Shown here in pieces: positions 22,201 through 35,500 of a DNA stretch of 64,000 bases; position 1 is the stretch's first letter, and each line of letters starts with the position of its first letter. The notes under the pieces were generated by a model, which saw nothing but the letters and a program-made list of their open reading frames with translations, was not told the DNA's origin and ran no database searches. Origin of the DNA: Membranipora membranacea (lineage: Eukaryota > Bryozoa > Gymnolaemata > Cheilostomatida > Membraniporidae); NCBI GenBank assembly GCA_914767715.1, contig OU612065.1:2294001-2358000 (forward strand), in the 5' to 3' direction. A program made the position numbers and the translations under genes.

Positions 22201-25200
22201 TGATTTATAGAATGCTGTGGTTTGCATGCAGAGGAAATGTGTACCTAAGATACAGTGAGATAGACGATGCTTTTGAGGACCCAATCTCAGTGAGTTTATC
22301 TTGTAGTGAGGCAGACGAGGGTGGTCACGTTCTGTCATGTAGCATGTGACTTCTTGTTTTACTTACATGACATGATATATTTATAAATTGTGATTTGATG
22401 TATTAATATATATGACTGAATATAGTGCTTTCGTTACGTTTTGTATGTCATCAGAGTGGAAGTATGATAGATGTTAAATAAATGTGCAGCTGACATTCTT
22501 ATTTTAGGGTGATCCAATTCGTAAAGCTGCATTCTGTCTATTCTTCCAAGGAGAACAGTTGAAAGCGAAGGCCACTAAGATATGTGAGGGGTATGTAATA
22601 TAACAAAATTGATTTGATACTAAGAAATGCTGATTATTGGCACACAATTCATATCTGATATTTTTTTAAAAAGGAGCCCATTTACAGACCGATTCTACAG
22701 ACATTAAATTATCAAACAAAGATGCCTCATTTAAGGGCCCTTGGTCACAGGTGCTACTGTGTCACTTTGTAATAATCTGTAAACTATAAACAATCTATAC
22801 CATGTAACAGATGGGCCAAAATTAAAACGTGGTGAATACAATGATCCTATGCTCTGTTGTAGATTTCGCTGCAATATTTATACCATTCCTAAAACAGTTC
22901 AGGAGAGAACTCGCATGAGTGGAGGGCTTGCTGAGAGAATTGGTGACATTATTGTGGTATGTCTCACAATTCAGAACGACCTATTACACATCACACAGAG
23001 TGACCTACACCCCTACCCCTCATTGTGCTTCGAGAATTGACATAATATATAACTTTCACCCTTAATTGATTACAGCAGTCAATAAAAAATATTTTAAAAA
23101 ACAAACTCAAAAACACCAGAAATCCATCGTCAACCTGTACCAAGCTAATGCAGGAGTCTTTGTTCCTTATAAATAGGTCCTTGAGAAGACTGATGACCAC
23201 AGAAGGAGAATCTTGATGAACACCTCTGAGAGCATCCGATCTATTGCTGTCAAGGTCTACAAGACTAAGGCTATCTATCATACACTTAACATGTTTAACA
23301 TGGACGTAACACAGAAGGCTCTGATAGCTGAGTGCTGGGCCCCGACTCGAGACATGGAGAAGATAGAGGCGGCTATCGACGCTGGTCGTGTAAGTTCATC
23401 TCTATAATAGAACACTTCCTCTTCTGACAGGTTCTCTCATTATTTACACTGAGTCATGCTTCTATCAGCGCTCTTCTATGGTTTTAATCATGACAACATA
23501 GAAAGATGATGTTTGCACTTCCTTAATTGTTAGGTTCTGGAGAACACTCTAGCGTACACTATTTGGGATTTGTCTAGATTAAGAATAATATTTGTTTCAT
23601 TCACAATGCCTTAGGGTTTCTCAATGTTATCTCCTTTTTACCTGCATAGCTTGTATAATTTTCAACATTGTTTAATTCACAGGCAAAGGCTAATAGTGAT
23701 GTACCGTCAGTCATCAACCGTCTCGTGGCTCATGAGACGATCCCAACATTTAACAGGACAAACCAGTTTACTAAGGCTTTCCAGAGTATAGTGGACGCTT
23801 ATGGTATAGGTCGCTACCAAGAGATCAACCCTGGTACGTTATTACTAATAATAACAACAAAGCTGTAATGAGCACCTGAAGTACATGATGATAGTGACCT
23901 TCATTATTTACTGTGATTATACCACAGTGTGTTTTGTTTACACATTCGAAGATATATCTGGTATTTGGTACATTGATGGAGTCCAACTATATTTTATCCC
24001 CTTAGTTGTGATAAAGATTCTGAGCAAAGGTTGTGCACAAGAAAAAATGTCTTCTTGCGTAAGAGAATGAATATGCTGTAAATAGGAAGATGGCACACAT
24101 TTTACCTTATTATTACATTTATTAATTATCTCTTAGGATAGCAGTTTATTGTTGACATTTTCTTCAGCTATATCGTTCACATTACGTCCAGTGAGTCATG
24201 TAAAATAAATAGTGGACAAATCTGATGTTCAATCAGATTTGAATAGTAGTGTCTTCTTCTCTTCTCCCACTGTACATCATCGGGCACTTTCCTCTCTGTT
24301 GCAGCTTTGTTCACTATCGTCACTTTCCCGTTCATCTTTGCCATCATGTTTGGTGATTGTGCCCACGGTGTCGTCATGTTCAGCTTTGCTCTATGGATGG
24401 TCATCAAAGAGAAAGAATTTCTCAAACAAAAAGGATCTAATGAGGTAAATGCTTACGAAACATGTGATAATTCAGCTAATCATTCCACGCTGTATATATG
24501 TGGGAAGCAATGTATTTCGTGAGTCTTTTTTTAGCAAAATCCGATGAATCTGCTAGCCTTATATAGTTAGGCCTATTCTTTTCCTCTAGTGCAGACTCAT
24601 ATGATGGCTGTGCATGAAACTGTATAAATTATGCTGACGGCCCATATCCATTCTTTTGGCGATCGTGCTGTCAACCTGGTGACAATGGGTTTGAATGATA
24701 GTCCTTATGGTTTTCTTGCCTTATTGACAGATTTGGAACATGATATTTGGAGGACGATATATTGTATTACTTATGGGCTTCTTCTCAATCTACACCGGAT
24801 TTATTTACAACGATTTCTTCTCTAAATCTGTGAACTTGTTTGGCTCTATGTGGAGAGTGCCATATAACAAGTGAGTAGAATTGAAGGTCATAATGATGAT
24901 ACTGTTCATCCAGGGAGTGTTCATCAACATACTCTTTTAGAGAGTGTGAGTTGTCTCCTCACAGCTTATGAGAAAACAACTACTTAGATGCTCTATCTTA
25001 GATTATACTGACTATAATTTATTTGTATTTGAAATGTGTACATTCCTCTGATATACCTCAACTTATCAACCCACGACATAAATCCATCCTATATTCATTG
25101 ATATACATATATATGTATATGTTTCTAGCGCTACTGCGAATATCCATGAAGGACCTGATTTCTATATGCTGGAGAAGGAGGACCGTATTGATGCTATCTA

Positions 25201-28200
25201 TCCTATCGGTATCGATCCTGTAAGTCCTCGCTGTCATCAGTCTGATATGAATTTTAACTATTATTCTCTTTCAGAAAAATTTCAGCAAATTTAAATAACC
25301 CATCCATCGAATAGAAGTTGCTGTCCAACTAAGAATTGTCACTGTATAGTAGTGATGACTACTAAATAAAAATGGATATTTGTGATTACTTTTCTCAGAT
25401 AGAATCGGCTATTGAGAATGGTAAGAGTATAGCTGTGAGGTAGATATGTGCACACTATTTACTAGTTTTTTACTCAATGTTGTTAGTATTGGTTGTTGTG
25501 CCTTCATATGTTCACTGGATATTAATGCCTCATTTTGCTTAATTTGCAAATCTCTAATATTTTGCTTGCTTGCTTTGGTATTTCTATACTCTACAGAAAA
25601 TTTCAAGGCCACTTTGTCAATGTTACTCTAAAAATTGGCTATATTTAGATATGGATGATAGCCAGTAACAAGATAACCTTCATCAACTCTTACAAGATGA
25701 AAATGTCTATCATCGTTGGAGTTATTCAGATGTTGTTTGGATTGAGCCTCAGCTTAATCAACCATATGTAAGTTTGTGAGCTCAGTTTTATAGAGCTAAA
25801 ATATGACACTCAAATGTGAAAAGTAGTTGTATTTGGCTCATGAGTCATGTGGGAATTAAGGCTCAAGTCCTGGTATAGCCTGGACGTTATGTTCTAGAAG
25901 AGACGGACTGGGGCAAAAAATTATTATACAGACTACTATTGTTCCATATGAGTTTGAAGTAAGTCAACTTCACATTCAAAAGGTCTTCTCATGCTAAGTC
26001 AATTTTGCTTACACCAGTCCCCAACTTGTACTGTACAAGCTTCTCACAGACTTTCTGTTCATGCTGATAATTAGACATGTTTTATTGTCGTTGTAGACAT
26101 TTCCGAAGTATTGTGAGCATCATGTGCGAGTTTATCCCGGAGATGATCTTTATCCTCAGTATCTTTGGTTACATGATAGTTCTTATCACTGCAAAGTGGC
26201 TCATGGACTTTGAATATAGTAACTGCGCTCCCAGCATTCTTGTTGGTAAGTGTTTGAAGGAATTTGAGATATTCAATCACATTTTGATTTCTAACTGAAT
26301 TTTATGTCAGGGGTTGCTGTAAAGGCTTTGCCAACTAATAGATTGATTAGATGGAACTATAATGGCAAACATACTTTGAGGAACATTTACCAGTAATTTT
26401 CTTTCTTTATTTACAGGCTTCATCAACATGTTTCTGTTCAGCTACACAGAACCTCTGGAAGTGTGCACGCAAACCATCCTTTTCCCTAACTACGAGTCGA
26501 TGGTAAGCAGGGGCCTCACTAGGATTTCGCCATAGTGGGGTTTGTTGTGTTGACTTGGGATACTTGATGTATCCAATCATGATGTATGAATAATAATAAC
26601 CCAAAGATTGAGGCTTAGAATGACAAACATAGAGTTATTAAAAAGATTATAAAAAAAAATTAACAAAATATGCTTTCTTCAAGGGATTTGTGACCAACTC
26701 ACAGTCCTATAACGAGTTGTGCATCGCGAGCCAGAAAAGGAGAGTTATGCTTTTTGTTGTTAGTACTTCTGGTAATGCTCATTAACATTGGTTTAGGTTT
26801 TTAAAAAACTTCATCTCACTGCCGTGGCTTTGTGTGAACACTACTGTATGAATGTACATGTATCACAAATCAACCAAATACCTACTTTTACATAATATAA
26901 TTTACCTATTTTGTAGAAATCCATACAAACAATTCTGGTGATTTGCGCTGGAGTCTGTATACCCTGGCTTCTGATAACCAAACCATTAGTCATTGGAATC
27001 CAAAGAGCTATCAGGAATAGAAGGGTAACATCATAATTGGGCTTTTTGTATTGGGTTATTGTTTCAATATGCTAGTAAAATTTTGGTTGGTAGGATTTAT
27101 GTTAATGATTTTAAACTCGTACCTTATGGATCAGCTAGTTAACAATAATACTCCCTGAGTCTTACCTTTGACCAGAGTCCTGTCTTGCTAGGTTTAGATT
27201 TGAGTAGGTTTGATTAAACAAAGAAGGTACATTAATATATTTATTATCAGACTTACTCTCCTGCCGAGACTTCAGATCAAATGCAGCAGGAACCAAACAA
27301 TGGTGCTGCTGCTGTGAAGGTAAAAATGGGCTCTGGCGCTGCATGTCATTACTATAAAGTTTGTCTGTAATGTTGTGTAGACTAAAAAATCATATAGGTT
27401 ACCAGAACCAGAACTCCACTATCGGGAGAGAACTATGTCACTTTAATCTGAGTGACTTTCTGTCACCCGCACCTCAACACTCAGCTGTGCACACGTTGAT
27501 AGTTCTAAAACTTCACGGTTGACAACAGAGAACTTTCTAAGCAAATATAATCGAAGAAATATAATATAATCACCCTAGCCCATTATGAAGTTGCCTGCTC
27601 ATGGTCACACTAGTGTAACCCATGGACAGAAGACACAGCTTTGTCTGTGGCGTAACCTTCAAATGTTACGCTAAAACAACTACACAAACTAACATCATTA
27701 GCTATTAACAGAATGATATGTATGTTATAATGTATAATGATAATATATGTTATTATTTATGTTCCATGTGATAATCGTCTGAGCTGCTCATTCCTATGAG
27801 CCGTTGGGCTGCTCAAACAATACTGACCAGGATAATGTTATTGTAGGGTGTAGCTCACGTTGTACAGATAAATGATGGATCTTTTGTGGGAAACGGAAAT
27901 GGATTAACTCCTGGTGAATTGGAGGCTGCCCAGGCGGGAACTGTAAGTAAAAATTCACTATTATGTGTGAAAAACTTTGTCAAAGATAGCACAGCCATAC
28001 AGTTGAGTCATGTCTTGTTGTTATATTTAACATTTTGTTGAAAAGCTGAGGTGTGTAATTCTCACCGATTTACGTTGTATGTTCGTAGAGTGAGACACCT
28101 GTTGAGGAGGAGGAAGAAGTGGCTATGGGGGAGATTATTGTACATCAGTGTATCCACACCATCGAGTACTGTCTGGGTTGTGTATCAAACACAGCATCAT

Positions 28201-28678
28201 ATCTACGTCTCTGGGCTCTTAGTCTCGCTCACGCCCGTAAGTGTACTCTCTACTCTCCTCCAGCTCATCACATCACTGTAATTATTCATGTGTCTCGCAT
28301 CTATTTACTGGCTGCTGTGCAGAATTCCTTTTCAAAGCTTGATCTTATGATAGACTACATGACATTCACTATCGATCAAGCTCGTCATTGTCTCATATTG
28401 TAGAGTTGTCTGAGGTTTTGTGGAACATGGTACTGAAGATTGGATTTACAATGAATGCCAACTATATTGGTGCTCCTATGCTGTTTTTAACCTTTGCTCC
28501 GTTCGCTTGTCTCACCGTGGCAGTACTGCTGATGATGGAGGGTCTCTCTGCCTTCCTTCATGCTCTGCGTCTTCATTGGGTCGAATTTAACAGTAAATTC
28601 TTCCATGGTGATGGAATACGCTTCACGCCTTTCCACTTCAGGCATGCATCTGATGTGAGAACAACTGAAGATAACTAA
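19241..28678 (+). CDS. ATP6V0A1: V-type proton ATPase 116 kDa subunit a
   Basis: 21 coding exons: 19241-19402, 20040-20216, 20555-20683, 20880-20909, 21857-22026, 22211-22289, 22508-22590, 22863-22956, 23177-23389, 23683-23833, 24305-24444, 24731-24870, 25129-25219, 25649-25767, 26097-26245, 26417-26502, 26917-27024, 27251-27319, 27847-27942, 28089-28236, 28404-28678; 902 residues, slightly above the usual 830-850. This membrane subunit forms the proton half-channels of the Vo sector, and its cytosolic N-domain contacts V1. The N-domain starts [19 protein letters not shown] and has ELGLLQFKD. The membrane half includes [28 protein letters not shown] and [18 protein letters not shown] (about 797-814) with the Arg essential for proton transfer. 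Exons 18-19 (about 708-762) encode a low-complexity cytosolic loop that accounts for part of the extra length. AATAAA lies at 29178-29183. The paralogue number (A1-A4) is not assignable. Confidence 0.95.
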
Positions 28679-29535
28679 AGATGTGAGAACCACTGAAGTT
28701 TCTTCGGTCTCAATAAGTCTGGCTGATAGTTATCACTTAGTCACCTAGAATGAATGGACTCTTATGTCTCGGGTTATCTGTGAACCATTGTGGGTAGAAA
28801 ACTGCTACCCAAATGTAACATCTCTCACATTCTAGTGACCTTAATAGTGCCAACAGCAAAATTAATTTTAAACATCTAGTATTAACAACTTTCACTACTT
28901 ACTTTAAGGTGCCAAACCATTAACAGCTTTTATCCACTGCCAGATCTTGCAATTATTATACTGCTATCATTGACAAGTTTTCTTCTCAATATGATGAGTC
29001 AGTTTAAAAAAAAGAGAAACATGCCAATTTGCAACATTTATATTTTTAATGTCGATGGTGTCTTTGTGGTGTGGGATGTATTATTTGAATATAAACAATG
29101 TTAACAGCCAGAGATAAAAGGTGTTGTGAAGTTAGAATAGCAATCATGTGACTATAAATCTAAGCACTGCTAGCAAAAATAAAAAGTAGCTTTGAGCAGT
29201 CTGCATGGCTGAGCTCATCCAAGAACATCTAAGGATATCTGAACATCTCCCGTCGCGATCCTCCTCGCTCAGCAGCGATCTGTGATAATTATCTAACATA
29301 CTCACCAGTCATCATTCTGTAATAAACAGTCAGAAGGTGAAAACAACTCGATATAATCGATCAGTTCAAGTTAGATGTGTGCTCACATATCACATGTGAA
29401 GCTACTTAATACAGTAATAGCTGTAAGCAACTAGAAATGCAATTTGGGTAGATATGAAAAAAATATACAGCTGCTTATCCTATCGATTGAAAATAGTATT
29501 TGTAAAAGTTCAAAGCGAAGGCAAAACGGTTACGG
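28679..29535. other. Spacer between convergent genes
   Basis: It holds the presumed 3' untranslated region of the V-ATPase gene, with AATAAA at 29178-29183, and the 3' end of the CSN1 gene. No open frame of note. Confidence 0.5.
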
Positions 29536-32500
29536 TTATTTTTCACAGACTCCCTTGACTAATCCTGCTGCCATCATGTTAGCTCTGAGCTGAGCTCTGA
29601 GCTGATACTGACCTGGTGCAGGAGATGATTGTGTATTAGCTCTGAGCTGATACTGACCTGGTGCAGTAGATGATTGTGTATTAGCACTCTGTACATGTAT
29701 CCTATTCTTGATCACAGCTGATCTCAAAATAAGGAAGGCAGCATTCTTCTGATATTCTTCGCCTACAGTCAGGGCTTTCTCAAATGTGTGTTGCCGCGAG
29801 TTTATATCCTTCGCATAAAGTACCTACAATATTATACGATAAACTTGTTGTGTCCTTGTTGACGTCCATATGCTTATTCAGGCGTAGGGTGAGTGTTGAA
29901 GGAGTGCTATGGTTGCTGGTTATTTGATCAGGTAAGTATACCAATTGACTGTTTCTCCCTATTGAGGTGAGGGATAATTTGCGGCGCCAGTAGCATTCTT
30001 AGTAATGTGATCTTTCCCACTCATCATCAATATCAAAGAACACGTGTCTGCCCCTACCATCATTTTCAATGTTAGTGATGAGGATGATTAATGAATATAT
30101 AAGATTGACAAAGCATGTATTTATTGCGTGTATGTATTGAATGCATCCCAGGCATATCAGGGGGGTCTTTCAATTAGAAACAGCCAAAATCGCAATCTTA
30201 TCGCTCACTCACTGAGTGAGTGGTACCTGCTAGGGGTCTCGCTTTCAGATCGCTCAGTCACTTGATGGAACTATATACATTCTGAGTGAGCGATTTGGGA
30301 GCGTTTTTCTCTAATTGAAACACAAAGTGAGTGATAATTTTGAGCGATGTGATAGTAATGTGATAGTGATAACTTGCTTTAGTAAAGGATCACTCTTTCT
30401 AATTGAAAGACCCCCCCTGGCCAACAAAGTGTACCTTGTTGTGAGAGTCTATCCTTGCATTGATCTGACCATCTAGTATAAGCTGCATAAGTTCATTCTC
30501 AAGGTCTGCTACATCGGTGTTAAAGGCGACAGCCATCTTGTTCATATCCGCAGACACATATGGGCTGAAATACTGAAAAATGAGAATTAATATTAGTAAA
30601 AATAACTTCACTTGTCAGTCCAAAGTAAGGTTTGACAACATTAGTATGAAGTAGATACCACTTGAGATTTCACAGTTTATGGTCACATTTTCATGTGGAA
30701 AAATTATGTTTCAAACAAGCTGATGGTGCTCAGCATGTCCTCTACTACCCATTTACGCATTGCCATGTAACTTTGATAACCCTTTAATGTTAAACCACTG
30801 CTGCCACACAGCCAAATAATGCTCATTGAATTCTGTGTAGCTCTAAACTAATAACATGAGGCTGCAATCTCAGCATTGTCACCTAATGAGAAATATTTGG
30901 CACAAACTGATCGCCAAAATCAGGGTATGAACTAAATCATCCGTATCATGTGACATAGTTACTACCTTACTAGTGGAAATTATTGATGTCATCAGCTAGT
31001 GTGTAAATTTCATGCCCTGATTTTGAAGATCAGTTTGTGCAAATTATTTGCCCACTAGGTGACAATTCTGAGATTAAAGTCTTAATCTATCTTGGACCTA
31101 TACAGAATTCAATGAGAACAAATTTGCCTGAGTGGCAGCAGTAGTTTAAGATAACAAAATAATTAAATCTATATAAATCCGAATTCCAGATTGTATTTGT
31201 TCAGAGTTATTTTCTCCTGGTAAAAGGTATGATAACTCAATAAAAAAAAATCACAGTTGCAATTATATATTTTATTAATAGATCTTAACTTTTCCATTTA
31301 TATTCGTACCTACCACTCACCACATCTCAGATTCATGGGGCACAGTTAGAGGCCGGTAGTCAGTGGGGTGGGAGCTGGGATCTTCCAACACCTGAGTGCT
31401 GTTGGGTCGACGTACCAACCAACTGCCCACTTGTATGGTTTATTAATTTATAAATTATTTGTTATCACTACTGACCTGACAGAGAGCCCTGTTCCTGATT
31501 TGTGTGTATAGATAATTGACATGCTTGGCTAGGTATATATCGAGCAGTAATGTATCCTTCATATCGTTCAGTATTTTCAGGCATGCACCATATTTAGAGG
31601 CATAAAAAGCGTGTAACATCTCCCTAGCTTGAGGCTCTAACTCCAGAAACAGCTTGAATGAACTAAAAAAAATAAATGCTGACATAAGAACAATGATTAC
31701 TGATAGAATAACAGCAAAGGAACAAGTAAATCACAAAATCATATTCCATTAGGTTTACATCATAATTTTCCCACAGTTTCATTTTCATCTTCATGTTCAT
31801 GTTCATGTTCATATTACCTAATGAGTTTAATATCATACTTATACATAATATACATATTATCGATGGACTTTCAGTACCCAAAAGAATAATTAGACAAGCC
31901 ACACCTGCTGGAGATGACACTTTTCTGTAGCTCCGCCCTTGAGAATGTAGCTAGTGAGCAGAGAGAACCGTATACAGCGATGTTATTAGTGGACATAACC
32001 TGACAGAGAAGAGAAGTCTTCATCACATATTCAACACAGCACAGCTTCAGGCAGAAAATTTTAAATAATTGCACTACTCGGAGAATATAAATTTATAAAT
32101 AGTATACTATATGTAGGTAACTGTTTCCAGAAAATAGAATAATATCAAAATGAAATGAAAGATTTGAAACATTGTCAGTTGTCTGACTGACTGATGATCA
32201 TCAAACAAACACAGGAAGTGATAAAGGCTTACCTCAGGAAAGTCACAGTTGTCAAACTGGCATTTTAAAAAATGTTTTGCAGCCTCTTTGTATTTCTTGG
32301 CAGCGAGCTGAACGAGACCAGCAGCGCAGTCTAATAATGGTATGGGCTGTGTTTGTGAGCTTGAGTTCTTCATTTCCTGTTAGACACAAGAAATGCTACA
32401 TGTTACCTACGAATATATTCAATTGGAAGCAATAACTACCTCCATATTCATAAGATATTTTGTAGCAAAACAAGATTAAGTTCTATATCATAGGTACAAG

Positions 32501-35500
32501 ACTGCATACAGATACAGCACCATAGAGTAACGGCTCCTTGGTAGATATATAAGAGACTCACGTTTTCCAGAAGCCCTTCAGCTTTCTTTGTGTAATTGAG
32601 CACATGAGGCCAATTATTTAGATATATGCTAACCTGTAAAATATAATTTATTACGCCTAAAAAGCACCAGTAATAAACAGCAATCTAACAACAATCTAAT
32701 CGCCTATGGGTTTGGAGTATGTTACATGGGATATAAATCATTTGTCAAAGTCGTCAACTTTGGCGTAATCATATAATATGACCCTGCGCTAATATGTATG
32801 CAGTTGGTTAATGTCATTGGCAATGAAGTTGACACATCTTCCAATACTATCAGTGCGAAATTTGGTCTTTAGTAAGCCATTTCTTACAGCTTCTCTGAAA
32901 CCCAAAAAAAAAAGATTTTGAAAAATTATGGAATTTGAAAACTGAAAAATTGATAGCACAGGTTTTAAATTGAAATTTGTGTTCACTAACTTAAAAAAAA
33001 TAGCCAAATATTTTTCCCAAACCGAAAGATTTATCCGCTATAACCCATAAAACTCTTCACTTGGTTGTATATTATCTGGTAATTGTACCACTGCTAGTGT
33101 GAAACATGATTACTTTTGAATTAGTTTAAGCGCTCAAACGGTGGCGGGATGCTGGTAGAGGCATTTCATTATCAACCACTACCAGCATCCCGCCACCATT
33201 TGAGCGCTTAAACTTCTTTTGAATCAGAACATTCAGTTCGGTGACCCAGTTTCTCATATCCATCAGTGGATTTATTGTTGTCAATCATTAGGTAATTGAT
33301 AGTAGGCGACAGAAATGGTGTCTTACCTTGATCACATTTAAACACGTGTTGATTAGATGTTTGGCATTTGTACAGTAATCTCTAGCTCGAGAGTAACACT
33401 TGAGCGCATTATGTAAGTCTCCACATTCTAAATAATGGTCTCCTAAGTCATCATGACCTCGTCTGAAATTATAATATTAAGACATTCTAGAATTTTCATT
33501 CACTTTGCATTTTAAAATCACTGTAGAGGGGTGATTTAATAACAATGCCAGCAAGTACTGTAAAGCATGTGCAAGTTTACCACTGTTTGACATCAGGCTT
33601 ACAAAAATAGGAAAAATGGAAAATTGTATATAGAAAATATCAACCTTATGCTTTCTTTGATTGAGTTCCCTCTGTAATTTTTCAAATCAGTATCTAGCTT
33701 TTCTAGTTTTTGAGCTGCTCTTTTAGATGTTGCATCCATCCAGACTGAGTCTAGGGGAGGTACATTCCTGATAAATCCTGCGATAGCGTCGGGAAGCACA
33801 GATCCGCTGCAAAATTGTTGATAGATTAAAATAATTTGAAAATTGAGGTCCAATCTTGAAACCTAACATTTTATAATGTATATTGTATTGTATTGTATGT
33901 ATGAAACATACACTATCACGACAGAGATGATAAAAATCGTATGCTGGTGATGGCTCTCAGTTTAGGTCTTGTACATATATATATACTTTTTTTATTGGCA
34001 ACCAAAGTCATCTCATTCAAAATGTTTTGCACTCAGTGCTAGAAAAAAAATATTTAAAACAAAAAAAGAGAAACAGAAAGGAAATAATATCATCAATGAT
34101 GTTGGTCAAGTCGATAATATATGGTTGAATAGTAAAGTTTTGAATGAACTGAATTCTCTTTAGATCTCAAATGTAACGGTAAAGAATTGTATGTAGAAGA
34201 AACTTTGTATCTTAGATTGTCAGTCTGATATAAAAGTAAATGTTTATCACGAAAATTGAACTTGGTAGTGTTTTTAAATCCTCTATATATAAATAGAGGT
34301 GTCAAAAAATTATTTATCTTATGCGCAAATCAAAGTGAAGTGAAATAACAAACAAGCTTAGGAAGAGGTAGGAGTTGTAATGATTGTGTAATGGATTCGG
34401 TTGGAATGAGATAATATGGGATGTAATTCACATTTGCGATAATGCGTAAAGCCCGTTTTTGCAACAAAAATAATCTATTGAGGGCATTATTGCAAGACAA
34501 GTTGCCAATGATATGGATCCCTTATATAAGGTGACAATAGATGAACTGAAAGTAAAATGTGTGGGCACTTGCTATGTTCAAGAAGTATCTCAAATTTTGA
34601 AGTAGGTAAACATTCCGTTGTACCTTTTTATTTACATACTCTAGATCATGCATGTCCATCCTTTTCTCGGATTTGGCCACTTTTTTTTGTCTTTATCCCA
34701 TTTGGCCGAACCAAGTTGATGAAGCAAATGAAGTCATAATCATGCTAAGTAAGCAGGGCTGTATCCATGGGTTTTGAAGTGGTGGGGTGCGTGTGGGAGG
34801 GGCGTTGAGCGCCTTCCCGCCAGGGGGGGTATGGGGGGCCTCCCCCAGAAAATTTTCAAAAATCAGAGGTAGTTTTAAGGCATTTCAGCCTTTTTTGAGA
34901 TGAAAATTGACAAGAAATTGGCCCCAGGATTTAAGTGTAACAGAAAGGGACCTCATTGTATCCCTACTGTGATTGATCCTTAGAATTTTATAAAAATTGA
35001 TGAACCGTTATATGTCTCAAATTCTAAAATGGTGGTTGCAAAGTACACAAGGGAATCGTAGGAGGTAGGTACCAGATCTTAAATTCCTGCTCAACAGTCA
35101 GTAAAATATGTGATATTGTCCATGAATTGATTTTATAATCGTAATAATCGTCTTTTGTGTGAGCAGTTTTTCATCAAAATTCTGATTCTACTGACCACCA
35201 CAGAGAAGGCTTTCGGGACAAGACGCCAAAAACTTGCCAACATTGAACTTTGACATGCTCAATCAATCTCCGCAACCAGTTCAGAACATGCTATGTTCCT
35301 ATGCTTTTTGTTCAAGTTTGGCCCAAAGATACGTTTTGAGGCGGGCCATCGCACAGAAAGATAGCGCACATTATTCAGTCTTAGATGTATTGATGAACTA
35401 TAAACCCCATGACAAACAGAAACTTGCTTCATAATCCCTATGTATAACACAAGGGGCAACTGTTATTGACAAACATAAATATAGTCAATGTGTATTCATA

